Origin: an uncultured Fusobacterium sp.
GTDB lineage: Bacteria > Fusobacteriota > Fusobacteriia > Fusobacteriales > Fusobacteriaceae
Direction of reading: 5' to 3'
DNA: 26,902 nt
NCBI RefSeq assembly: GCF_905200055.1
Contig: NZ_CAJKIS010000033.1
Location: 1 to 26,902, forward strand
This document shows positions 1-6,804 of the stretch, in pieces; within the stretch, counting starts at the first letter, position 1; the number at the start of each line of letters is the position of its first letter. The notes below the pieces were generated by a model. It did not search any database. It saw nothing but the letters and a program-made list of their open reading frames with translations, and had not been told where the DNA came from. The position numbers and the translations under genes were made by a program.

Positions 1-99
1 ATGAGCAATAGGGATTCTTTATTCACTGACATGGAGACAACTTGATGTTAAAAAATATAAGTTTTGTTAATGTAAATTAGAACGATAAATTATAGTTTA
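1..99 (-). repeat. Partial TIR-bounded intergenic repeat, copy A
   Basis: This is the L-arm end of a repeat that recurs at 5565 and 12238 in the opposite orientation. It ends at 84-99 with the terminal inverted repeat GATAAATTATAGTTTA. The roughly 100 bases match the first ~100 bases of the other two copies closely, including the motif CTCCATGTCA (here as its complement) and GAATAAAGAATCCCT. The copy continues beyond the left edge of the window. It lies upstream of adk, where secY usually sits in this operon, so it probably separates the two genes; that neighbour is not visible here. Confidence 0.85.
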
Positions 100-112
100 G
101 TTTATTAAAAAC

Positions 113-141
113 GTGCATTTTTCCTAAAGTTATAGTATAAT
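113..141 (+). promoter_or_regulatory. Possible promoter for adk
   Basis: A perfect -10 hexamer TATAAT lies at 136-141, about 40 bases before the adk start. No convincing -35 is present at the expected distance (GTGCAT at 113-118 is poor). It lies just outside the end of repeat copy A. The adk-map pair may therefore have its own start of transcription, but this is weak evidence. Confidence 0.35.
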
Positions 142-182
142 AATAAAGTAATAAAAAAAATATTTTAAGGAGATGTTGCAAT

Positions 183-824
183 ATGAATATTATGTTATTT
201 GGTGCACCAGGTGCAGGAAAAGGAACTCAAGCTAAATTCCTTATTGAAAAATATGGAATTCCTCAAATCTCAACAGGAGATATCCTAAGAGCAGCTATAA
301 AAGAAGGAACTGCTATGGGACTTGAAGCAAAAAGATTTATGGATGAAGGAAAACTAGTTCCAGATTCAACTATTATAGGAATAATCAAAGATAGATTATC
401 TCAAGAAGATTGTAAAAAAGGATTCATTTTAGATGGATTCCCAAGAACAATAGCTCAAGCTGAAGCTTTAGAAGTATTAATGAAAGAAATGGGAATAACT
501 TTAGATAAAGTTATCTCTTTAAATGTACCAGATGAATTAATCGTTGGAAGAGTAACTGGAAGAAAAGTATGTCCAGCTTGTGGAGCATCTTTCCATGTTG
601 AATTTAATCCACCAAAAGTAGAAGGAAAATGTGATCTTTGTGGAGCAGATCTTATCACTAGAAAAGATGATAATGCTGAAACTGTAACAAAAAGATTAGG
701 AGAATATCACTCTCAAACAGCTCCATTATTTGATTTCTATCAAGAAAGAGGAGTACTTGTTGATATAGATGGTACTAAATCAGTTGAAGCTATAACAAAA
801 GAGATTTTCGATATTCTTGGATAG
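183..824 (+). CDS. adk: Adenylate kinase
   Basis: Catalyses ATP + AMP to 2 ADP in the cytoplasm. The 213-residue protein has the usual long-form length. The P-loop GAPGAGKGT is at residues 7-15, the AMP-site motif STGDILR follows near residue 30, and DGFPRT is near residue 84. The LID domain carries a four-cysteine zinc site (CPAC and CDLC, about residues 127-153), as in Gram-positive and fusobacterial enzymes, in place of the His/Ser/Asp set of E. coli. The start follows the ribosome site AAGGAG at about 168-173. It is followed by map after 27 bases, the standard order in the spc-alpha operon. Confidence 0.97.
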   Translation: MNIMLFGAPGAGKGTQAKFLIEKYGIPQISTGDILRAAIKEGTAMGLEAKRFMDEGKLVPDSTIIGIIKDRLSQEDCKKGFILDGFPRTIAQAEALEVLMKEMGITLDKVISLNVPDELIVGRVTGRKVCPACGASFHVEFNPPKVEGKCDLCGADLITRKDDNAETVTKRLGEYHSQTAPLFDFYQERGVLVDIDGTKSVEAITKEIFDILG

Positions 825-851
825 TATTATTTAATTAGAAAGGAAGTTGAA

Positions 852-1613
852 ATGTCACTTATAAAAAGTTTAGATGAAATTGAACAAATTAGAAAAGCAA
901 ACCAAATTATTGCTAGATTATATAGAGATGTTTTACCTCAATATATAAAAGCAGGAATTTCTACTGGAGAGATAAATAAGATAGTAGAAGATTATATTAG
1001 ATCACAAGGGGCAAGACCAGCATGTATAGGTGTTGATGGAATGTATATGCCATTTCCAGCAGGAACTTGTATATCTGTAAATGAAGAAGTTGTTCATGGA
1101 ATACCTGGAGATAGAATACTACAAGAAGGTGACATAGTTAGTGTAGATACTGTTACTGAACTTAATGGATTTTTTGGAGATTCAGCTATAACTTATGCAG
1201 TTGGAGAGATTGATGAAGAATCAAGAAGATTGTTGGAAGTTACTGAAAAATCTAGAGAGATCGGGATTGAAATGGCAGTAGTTGGAAACAGAATTGGTGA
1301 TATAGGGCATGCAATTCAAAGCTATGTAGAGAAAAATGGATTTACTGTTGTAAGAGATTTTGCTGGACATGGAGTTGGACATTCTATGCACGAAGATCCT
1401 ATTATTGCTAACTTTGGAAGAAAAGGTAGAGGAATAAAGATCGAAAATGGAATGGTGTTAGCTATTGAACCAATGGTAAATGCAGGATCATATAAGATCA
1501 ATGTAAAAGAGGACGGATGGACTATTGTAACTAGAGATGGAAAGAGATCTGCACACTTTGAACACTCTATTGCAATCGTTGATGGAAAGCCAGTAATTTT
1601 AAGTGAATTATAG
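852..1613 (+). CDS. map: Type I methionine aminopeptidase
   Basis: Removes the initiator methionine from nascent proteins. The protein has 253 residues and no N-terminal zinc-finger extension, as in most bacterial type I enzymes. Metal ligands of the pita-bread fold can be read in order: Asp in VSVDTVTELNG, Asp in FFGDSA, His in GHGVGHSMHEDP, Glu in LAIEPMV and Glu in FEHSIAI. A GAAAGGAAG ribosome site precedes the ATG. It lies between adk and infA, a widely conserved order, and is probably co-transcribed with adk. Confidence 0.97.
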   Translation: MSLIKSLDEIEQIRKANQIIARLYRDVLPQYIKAGISTGEINKIVEDYIRSQGARPACIGVDGMYMPFPAGTCISVNEEVVHGIPGDRILQEGDIVSVDTVTELNGFFGDSAITYAVGEIDEESRRLLEVTEKSREIGIEMAVVGNRIGDIGHAIQSYVEKNGFTVVRDFAGHGVGHSMHEDPIIANFGRKGRGIKIENGMVLAIEPMVNAGSYKINVKEDGWTIVTRDGKRSAHFEHSIAIVDGKPVILSEL

Positions 1614-1634
1614 GAAAAATTTAAAAGAAAAAAC

Positions 1635-1663
1635 TGGACTTTTTGTGTTTTAGGTGATATAAT
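1635..1663 (+). promoter_or_regulatory. Promoter before infA
   Basis: An extended -10 element TGATATAAT ends at 1663 (hexamer 1658-1663). TGGACT lies at 1635-1640 with a 17-base spacer. This would start transcripts near 1670, about 25 bases before infA, giving infA-rpmJ and the downstream ribosomal genes an entry point separate from adk-map. Confidence 0.7.
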
Positions 1664-1693
1664 AAAACGAAGTTCTGTTCGATAGGAGGAATT

Positions 1694-1915
1694 ATGTCGA
1701 AAAAAGATGTTATCGAATTAGAAGGTACTATTTTAGAGGCCCTTCCAAATGCAATGTTTAAAGTTGAATTAGAGAATGGTCATACTATTTTAGGCCACAT
1801 TTCTGGGAAAATGAGAATGAACTATATCAAAATTTTACCTGGAGATGGAGTAACTGTACAAATCTCTCCTTATGACTTGTCAAGGGGTAGAATAGTATAC
1901 AGAAAGAAAAATTAA
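1694..1915 (+). CDS. infA: Translation initiation factor IF-1
   Basis: A 73-residue OB-fold protein that binds the ribosomal A site during initiation together with IF-2 and IF-3. The sequence matches the family throughout: EGTILEALPNAMFKVELENG, then HISGKMRMNYIKILPGD and a C-terminal YDLSRGRIVYR. The length is typical. A TAGGAGG site lies eight bases before the ATG. It is followed by rpmJ, the usual neighbour. Confidence 0.98.
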   Translation: MSKKDVIELEGTILEALPNAMFKVELENGHTILGHISGKMRMNYIKILPGDGVTVQISPYDLSRGRIVYRKKN

Positions 1916-1940
1916 TTTAATCACGAAAGGAGGCAGACTA

Positions 1941-2054
1941 GTGAAAGTAAGAGTATCAGTTAAACCTATTTGTGACAAGTGTAAAGTTATCAAGAGACAT
2001 GGGAAAGTAAGAGTAATTTGTGAAAACCCAAAACATAAACAAGTTCAAGGATAA
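1941..2054 (+). CDS. rpmJ: 50S ribosomal protein L36
   Basis: A 37-residue ribosomal protein starting with GTG after the strong site AAAGGAGG (1926-1933). Zinc ligands Cys11, Cys14, Cys27 and His32 give the C+ form (PICDKCK ... VICENPKHKQ). It is too short for most gene finders but complete, and lies between infA and the alpha operon as in many bacteria. Confidence 0.96.
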   Translation: MKVRVSVKPICDKCKVIKRHGKVRVICENPKHKQVQG

Positions 2055-2079
2055 TTTTACTAAAGAGAGTTTGTTAAAA

Positions 2080-2185
2080 AGTACTGATAATGGAGTGCTG
2101 TAAAGATATGGTGGCTGTAGAGTCATCCCCATAATCTGGAAATGGGCCATATCGAGGAAAGTATTTAGCTGGTTATTATACTAGC
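2080..2185 (+). promoter_or_regulatory. Structured leader before rpsM (candidate ribosomal-protein autoregulatory RNA)
   Basis: The 167-base gap between rpmJ and rpsM folds well by inspection. A three-way junction has P1 GATATGG/CCATATC (2105-2111 with 2147-2153), P2 TGGCT/AGTCA (2112-2116 with 2121-2125, one G-U) and P3 CCCAT/ATGGG (2128-2132 with 2142-2146). Flanking hairpins are AGTACT/AGTGCT (2080-2085 with 2094-2099) and GCTGG/CTAGC (2168-2172 with 2181-2185). In E. coli the same position before rpsM holds the S4-binding leader of the alpha operon. A similar autoregulatory role is inferred here; no sequence match to that leader is claimed. Confidence 0.55.
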
Positions 2186-2221
2186 AAAATATATAAATTT
2201 TCGAAAGAGGAGGAAACAATT

Positions 2222-2578
2222 TTGGCTAGAATAGCAGGAGTAGATATCCCAAGAAACAAAAGAGTTGAGATAGCTCTAACTTACATTTACGGAATCGGAA
2301 AACCAACTTCACAAAAAGTATTAACAGAAGCTGGAGTTAACTTCGATACAAGAGTTAAGGATTTAACTGAAGAAGAAGTAAACAAAATCAGAGCCATTGT
2401 AGAAACTATTAAGGTAGAGGGAGATCTTAGAAAAGAAGTAAGACTTTCTATAAAAAGACTTATGGATATCAAATGTTACAGAGGATTAAGACACAAAATG
2501 AATCTACCTGTAAGAGGACAAAGTTCAAAAACTAACGCAAGAACTGTTAAAGGTCCTAAAAAACCAATCAAAAAATAA
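2222..2578 (+). CDS. rpsM: 30S ribosomal protein S13
   Basis: Small-subunit head protein contacting the P-site tRNA and the 50S subunit. The 118 residues have the family pattern from ARIAGVDIPRNKRVEIALTY, through YIYGIGKPTSQKVL, to the basic tail RGQSSKTNARTVKGPKKPIKK. It starts at TTG, since no ATG or GTG lies in frame close by, with a strong GAGGAGGAAA ribosome site at 2207-2216. First gene of the alpha operon rpsM-rpsK-rpsD-rpoA-rplQ. Confidence 0.98.
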   Translation: MARIAGVDIPRNKRVEIALTYIYGIGKPTSQKVLTEAGVNFDTRVKDLTEEEVNKIRAIVETIKVEGDLRKEVRLSIKRLMDIKCYRGLRHKMNLPVRGQSSKTNARTVKGPKKPIKK

Positions 2579-2640
2579 TTAGAGCATTTTAGAGAATTAT
2601 AGAGTATTTTGTAATTAATTAGCAAGGGAGGTAGCTTAAG

Positions 2641-3030
2641 TTGGCTAAGAAAAAAGTAGCTAAGATCAAAAAGAAATTGAAAAATATTCCTAACGGAGTT
2701 GCTCATATACACTCAACTTTCAACAACACTATAGTTGCTATTACTGATGCAGAAGGTAAAGTTGTAAGCTGGAAATCAGGAGGTACTTCTGGATTCAAAG
2801 GTACTAAGAAAGGAACTCCATTTGCAGCTCAAATCGCAGCTGAACAAGCAGCAAATATAGCTATGGAAAATGGAATGAAAAAAGTAGAAGTAAAAGTGAA
2901 AGGTCCAGGTTCTGGAAGAGAAGCTTGTATCAGATCTTTACAAGCAGCTGGATTAGAAGTAACTAAAATCACTGACGTTACTCCAGTTCCACACAATGGT
3001 TGTAGACCACCAAAAAGAAGAAGAGTTTAA
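2641..3030 (+). CDS. rpsK: 30S ribosomal protein S11
   Basis: Platform protein of the small subunit that helps form the mRNA exit region. The 129 residues match S11: GVAHIHSTFNNTIVAITD, GGTSGFKGTKKGTPFAAQ, GPGSGREACIRSLQAAGL and the end CRPPKRRRV. The start is TTG, as in rpsM just upstream, after the ribosome site AAGGGAGG. Second gene of the alpha operon. Confidence 0.98.
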   Translation: MAKKKVAKIKKKLKNIPNGVAHIHSTFNNTIVAITDAEGKVVSWKSGGTSGFKGTKKGTPFAAQIAAEQAANIAMENGMKKVEVKVKGPGSGREACIRSLQAAGLEVTKITDVTPVPHNGCRPPKRRRV

Positions 3031-3098
3031 TCTCACTTTATTTTGAAATTTGAAAAAAGTATCTGAAAAATTGAATACAAAGGAGGAATATTTAAAAA

Positions 3099-3686
3099 AT
3101 GGCAAGAAATAGACAGCCTGTATTGAAGAAATGTAGAGCTCTAGGTATTGATCCTGTTGTTTTAGGTGTTAACAAGTCTTCAAAAAGAGGACCTAGACCT
3201 AATGCAAACAAAAAACCTACAGAATATGCAGTTCAATTAAGAGAAAAACAAAAAGCTAAATTTATATATAACGTAATGGAAAAACAATTCAGAAAAATAT
3301 ACGAGGAAGCAGCTAGAAAACTTGGAGTTACTGGTTTGACTTTAATCGAATACTTAGAAAGAAGACTTGAAAACGTAGTTTACAGACTTGGGTTTGCTAA
3401 AACTAGAAGACAAGCTAGACAAGTTGTGTCTCACGGACATGTTGCTGTAAACGGAAGAAGAGTTAATATCGCTTCTTACAGAGTAAAAGTAGGAGATGTA
3501 ATATCTATAATAGAAAATTCTAAAAACTTAGATATCATCAAAACTGCTGTAGAAGATGCTAGAGTTCCAGCTTGGTTAGAGCTAGACAAAGCAGCATTCT
3601 CTGGAAAAGTTCTTCAAAATCCAACTAAAGATGACTTAGATTTCGATCTAAACGAATCATTAATAGTTGAATTCTACTCTAGATAA
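3099..3686 (+). CDS. rpsD: 30S ribosomal protein S4
   Basis: Primary 16S rRNA binding protein and, in many bacteria, a translational regulator. The 195 residues include the S4 RNA-binding domain with RRLENVVYRLGFAKTRRQAR and VSHGHVAVNGRRVNI. Only one cysteine is seen near the N-terminus (KKCRALGI), so the four-cysteine zinc knuckle of some S4 proteins is missing. An AAAGGAGG site precedes the ATG. If S4 is the regulator here, the leader at 2080-2185 is its likely target (inference). Confidence 0.98.
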   Translation: MARNRQPVLKKCRALGIDPVVLGVNKSSKRGPRPNANKKPTEYAVQLREKQKAKFIYNVMEKQFRKIYEEAARKLGVTGLTLIEYLERRLENVVYRLGFAKTRRQARQVVSHGHVAVNGRRVNIASYRVKVGDVISIIENSKNLDIIKTAVEDARVPAWLELDKAAFSGKVLQNPTKDDLDFDLNESLIVEFYSR

Positions 3687-3713
3687 TAAGCCCTTTTAAT
3701 AGGAGTTGATTTA

Positions 3714-4691
3714 ATGTTAAAAATTGAAAAACATGCAAGGGGTATTAATATTACCGAAGTAAAAGAGAGTGAATTTAAAGGACAATATATTGTTGAACCT
3801 TTATATAGAGGCTATGGGCATACTGTTGGTAATGCTTTGAGAAGAGTTTTACTTTCTTCTATCCCAGGAGCTGCTATTAAAGGAATAAGAATAGACGGTG
3901 TTTTAAGCGAATTCTCAGTTATGGACGGAGTTAAAGAAGCTGTTACTGAAATAATCCTTAATATTAAAGAGGTTGTTGTTAAAGCTGAAACTACTGGTGA
4001 AAGAAGAATGACACTTTCTGTAAAAGGACCAAAAGTAGTAACTGCTGCTGATATAATACCAGATGTAGGAATAGAAATAGTAAATCCTGAGCAAGTTATT
4101 TGTACAATAACTACAGATAGAGAACTTGACATGGAATTTTTAGTTGATACAGGAGAAGGATTTGTTGTATCAGAAGAAATTGAAAAGAAAGATTGGCCAG
4201 TTGATTATATAGCTATTGATGCTATCTACACTCCAATCAGAAAAGTTTCTTATAGCATTCAAGATACTATGGTAGGAAGAATGACTGATTTCGACAAACT
4301 TACTTTAGATGTAGAGACTGACGGAAGTATAGAAATTAGAGATGCACTATCTTATGCAGTAGAGTTATTAAAATTACATTTTGATCCATTCTTAGAATTA
4401 GGAAACAAAATGGAAAATCTAAGAGCTGAAGCTGAAGAAGAAGAAGAAACTTCTGTAAGCCATGCTAAAGATGATAATATTTTAAATACTAAGATAGAAG
4501 AACTTGATTTAACAGTTAGATCATTTAACTGCTTAAAGAAAGCTGGAATAGAAGAAGTAAGTCAATTGGCTAAATTGTCATTAAACGAACTTCTAAAAAT
4601 TAAGAACCTAGGAAGAAAATCTTTAGATGAGATCCTAGAGAAAATGAAAGAATTAGGATATGATCTATCACAAAATGGATCTCCTGAATAA
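3714..4691 (+). CDS. rpoA: RNA polymerase alpha subunit
   Basis: Forms the alpha dimer on which RNA polymerase assembles; the C-terminal domain contacts promoter UP elements and activators. The 325 residues show the N-terminal dimerisation domain (EPLYRGYGHTVGNALRRVLL near residue 28), an acidic linker with EAEEEEETS around residue 240, and the alpha-CTD (LDLTVRSFNCLKKAGI, LLKIKNLGRKSLDEI). The start follows AATAGGAG. It sits between rpsD and rplQ as in most bacteria. Confidence 0.98.
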   Translation: MLKIEKHARGINITEVKESEFKGQYIVEPLYRGYGHTVGNALRRVLLSSIPGAAIKGIRIDGVLSEFSVMDGVKEAVTEIILNIKEVVVKAETTGERRMTLSVKGPKVVTAADIIPDVGIEIVNPEQVICTITTDRELDMEFLVDTGEGFVVSEEIEKKDWPVDYIAIDAIYTPIRKVSYSIQDTMVGRMTDFDKLTLDVETDGSIEIRDALSYAVELLKLHFDPFLELGNKMENLRAEAEEEEETSVSHAKDDNILNTKIEELDLTVRSFNCLKKAGIEEVSQLAKLSLNELLKIKNLGRKSLDEILEKMKELGYDLSQNGSPE

Positions 4692-4715
4692 GAAGACAAG
4701 GAGGATAGCTAACTA

Positions 4716-5066
4716 ATGAATCACAATAAGTCATATAGAAAGTTAGGAAGAAGAGCTGACCACAGAAAAGCTATGCTAAAAAACTTAACTATATCTTTAT
4801 TAAGTGCTGAAAGAATAGAAACTACTGTAACAAGAGCTAAAGAATTAAGAAAATTCGCTGAAAGAATGATAACTTTCGGAAAGAAAAATACTTTAGCATC
4901 TAGAAGAAACGCTTTTGCTTTCTTAAGAAATGAAGAAGTTGTAGCTAAATTATTCAACGAAATAGCTCCAAAATATGCTGAAAGAAATGGTGGATACACT
5001 AGAATCATCAAAACATCTGTTAGAAAAGGTGACTCAGCAGAAATGGCTATAATCGAATTAGTATAA
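4716..5066 (+). CDS. rplQ: 50S ribosomal protein L17
   Basis: Large-subunit protein near the peptide exit tunnel. The 116 residues start with MNHNKSYRKLGRRADHRKAM and contain LLSAERIETTVTRAKELR and the C-terminal GGYTRIIKTSVRKGDSAEMA, all diagnostic of L17. Last gene of the alpha operon; a strong terminator begins 20 bases after its stop. Confidence 0.98.
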   Translation: MNHNKSYRKLGRRADHRKAMLKNLTISLLSAERIETTVTRAKELRKFAERMITFGKKNTLASRRNAFAFLRNEEVVAKLFNEIAPKYAERNGGYTRIIKTSVRKGDSAEMAIIELV

Positions 5067-5085
5067 TAATTAGATTATATATATG

Positions 5086-5116
5086 AAGAGAGACTGAAAA
5101 AGTCTCTCTTTTTTTA
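5086..5116 (+). terminator. Terminator of the alpha operon
   Basis: A perfect 10-bp stem AAGAGAGACT/AGTCTCTCTT (5086-5095 with 5101-5110), loop GAAAA, followed by a run of T. It closes the rpsM-rplQ unit. Confidence 0.93.
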
Positions 5117-5153
5117 ATCTTTCTAATTATTTTTAGTTTTTAATTAAAAGTGC

Positions 5154-5182
5154 TTGAAAATATTACATTTATGGGGTATAAT
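5154..5182 (+). promoter_or_regulatory. Promoter of the cold-shock gene
   Basis: TTGAAA (5154-5159) and TATAAT (5177-5182) are separated by exactly 17 bases. Transcription would begin near 5189, leaving a leader of about 110 bases before the ATG at 5301. Confidence 0.85.
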
Positions 5183-5188
5183 AGTGTC

Positions 5189-5300
5189 AATTGTTCTAAG
5201 TTACTGATGTTAAATGAAATTATAGTTTTAATTCTATAGTTTTGATTAATTTCTTCAATGCTGAACGATAATTTTTTTTGATTTTTTTGGAGGTTTTAAA
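5189..5300 (+). promoter_or_regulatory. Long 5' leader of the cold-shock mRNA
   Basis: About 110 untranslated bases precede the coding region, with a partial inverted repeat AAATTATAG/CTATAGTTT (about 5216-5242), a T-rich stretch and a strong GGAGG at about 5289. Long leaders that refold with temperature are typical of cspA-class genes. Temperature control here is inferred from that precedent. Confidence 0.5.
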
Positions 5301-5504
5301 ATGCTTAAAGGAACAGTAAAATGGTTTAACAAAGAAAAAGGATTTGGATTTTTAACTAGTGAAGATGGACAAGATTATTTCGTACACTTTACTGGAATAG
5401 TTGGAGAAGGATTCAGAACTTTAGAAGAAGGTCAAGAAGTAACTTTTGAAGTATCAGAAGGTAAAAAAGGACCTATGGCAGTAGAAGTTTCTGTTGCTAA
5501 ATAG
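5301..5504 (+). CDS. Cold-shock protein (CspA family)
   Basis: A single 67-residue cold-shock domain that binds single-stranded nucleic acid and acts as an RNA chaperone. RNP1 (KGFGFL, residues 13-18) and RNP2 (YFVHF, near residue 28) are intact, and the protein starts MLKGTVKWFNKEKG like typical family members. It is monocistronic, with its own promoter and terminator. The exact csp number cannot be assigned. Confidence 0.96.
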   Translation: MLKGTVKWFNKEKGFGFLTSEDGQDYFVHFTGIVGEGFRTLEEGQEVTFEVSEGKKGPMAVEVSVAK

Positions 5505-5527
5505 TTAATCACATAATAAAAAAATTA

Positions 5528-5553
5528 AGAGGTCAGATACTGACCTCTTTTTT
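5528..5553 (+). terminator. Terminator of the cold-shock gene
   Basis: An 8-bp stem AGAGGTCA/TGACCTCT (5528-5535 with 5541-5548), loop GATAC, then six T. It lies just before repeat copy B. Confidence 0.92.
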
Positions 5554-5564
5554 AGTATATTTTT

Positions 5565-5933
5565 TAAGCTATAATTTATCATTCTAATTTACGTTTACAA
5601 AACTTATAATTTTTAACATCAAGTTGTCTCCATGTCATTGAATAAAGAATCCCTAGGCTCATTCCGTGTGGGTATCGCAGGAGTTTCACTCCTGCATCTC
5701 AAAAATAGTAGTCGCTAAAGCTTCTCTATTTTTGGAACTCGCTCCGCAAGCTCCGCTCAAACACGTTGCATTTTCTTAACTTCATTTCGCTAATGCAAAG
5801 GTACTTTGTCAAAACCTAGCGATGTGCTAGATAACTGAGCTAAAAAAGAAAATTAAGGATCACAGAAACTCCGTTTCTGTGTCTCAAAAGTAGTAGTCGT
5901 TTACACTCCTCTACTTTTGGAAATTATAGTTTA
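5565..5933. repeat. TIR-bounded modular repeat, copy B (about 369 bp)
   Basis: It begins with TAAGCTATAATTTATC (5565-5580) and ends with AAATTATAGTTTA (5921-5933), inverted with respect to each other. The first 100 bases (L arm) match copies A and C. The R arm has GGTACTTTGTCAAAACCTAG and ACTGAGCT, shared with C and D. Two hairpin cassettes are present. Cassette 1 has hairpins at 5677-5695 and 5700-5734; cassette 2 has hairpins at 5861-5881 and 5885-5919. No reading frame of note is found. It fills the space between the csp terminator and the convergent gene ending at 5944, and may act as that gene's transcription end. Confidence 0.85.
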
Positions 5934-5943
5934 GAGCAAAGAA

Positions 5944-6795
5944 CTATGTAAAATTAGAGTAATTTTTTAAAATATCTCTTGCAGTCTCTGCAATATGAAG
6001 AACATTTCCATTTTCAGCTACAAACTCCAAAGATTCTTTCATCTTATCAAAATTATTTAATTCCTCATAAGCAAAAGCTAAATAGTATTTAGAAAAGCAT
6101 CTACCATAAGTTGTATTTTGTATTTTAAATTTTTTCTCATAAAACTCAATAGCTTCTTGAAATTTATCATTTTCTTTTCCAAGTAAAACTTCAATCTCTT
6201 CTATCATAATTTCTATCTCTCTCAATTTTATTTCAGGAATAAATTCATATTTTTTATTATTATCAGTATACCTAAGAATAAAATCACCATTTTTATTCTT
6301 AGGTAAATTTTTAAGAATAGTATATATATCTTTTAAATTTCCTAAAAATATTTTTCCCATTTGCCAATTCTCTTTAGAAGAATAAAAAATCCCAAGATTA
6401 TAATTATAAGCTACATTAAAATAGAAATTCTCTTTTATTTTTTTCTCTGGAATCTTATGAGCTGTAAATATAGCTTTTTCATTATTACCAAGAGAAAAAT
6501 AACCAACAGCAATATTAAGAAGTAAAAAATAATATTCAATTCTATTCCTTAATATTCTATTTTCCAAAAGTTCACTATTTTTTTCAATATATTTTTTAGG
6601 ATCACATTGATAATTTAAAATATCTCCTATGTTATGTGTTAATTTAAAAATATAGAAATTTTTAAAAAAACTTATAAGTGGTATGGAGAATATAATTGCT
6701 AAAATTATAGAGAGTATATAGGGAATATCTATTTTAAATAATCCATAGGCAATGAAAACACTAAATAATCCTAAAAAACTTGATAATATTTTCAT
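5944..6795 (-). CDS. Membrane-anchored TPR-like protein of unknown function
   Basis: 283 residues. The N-terminus has two hydrophobic stretches (about residues 1-20 and 26-48) that look like a membrane hairpin, followed by a helical region rich in Tyr, Leu and Glu. Helix pairs such as YFLLLNIAVGYFSLGNNEKA and YYLAFAYEELNNFDKMKESL have the spacing of tetratricopeptide repeats, so a protein-binding scaffold is likely. No enzyme motif is seen. It starts nine bases after the pncA stop with an AGGTG site, so the two are probably one operon. The gene stops ten bases from repeat copy B. Specific function unknown. Confidence 0.75.
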   Translation of the reverse strand: MKILSSFLGLFSVFIAYGLFKIDIPYILSIILAIIFSIPLISFFKNFYIFKLTHNIGDILNYQCDPKKYIEKNSELLENRILRNRIEYYFLLLNIAVGYFSLGNNEKAIFTAHKIPEKKIKENFYFNVAYNYNLGIFYSSKENWQMGKIFLGNLKDIYTILKNLPKNKNGDFILRYTDNNKKYEFIPEIKLREIEIMIEEIEVLLGKENDKFQEAIEFYEKKFKIQNTTYGRCFSKYYLAFAYEELNNFDKMKESLEFVAENGNVLHIAETARDILKNYSNFT

Positions 6796-6804
6796 AATCT
6801 ACAC

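Noticed and set aside
3812..4132. 106-residue minus-strand frame inside rpoA
   Set aside because: Shadow of rpoA with low-complexity Ser/Thr/Ile composition.
5666..5933. CRISPR or tRNA-like array in the hairpin region of repeat B
   Set aside because: The repeats are only two, differ in stem sequence and lack regular spacers; no cloverleaf with an anticodon arm and CCA-proximal stem can be formed.
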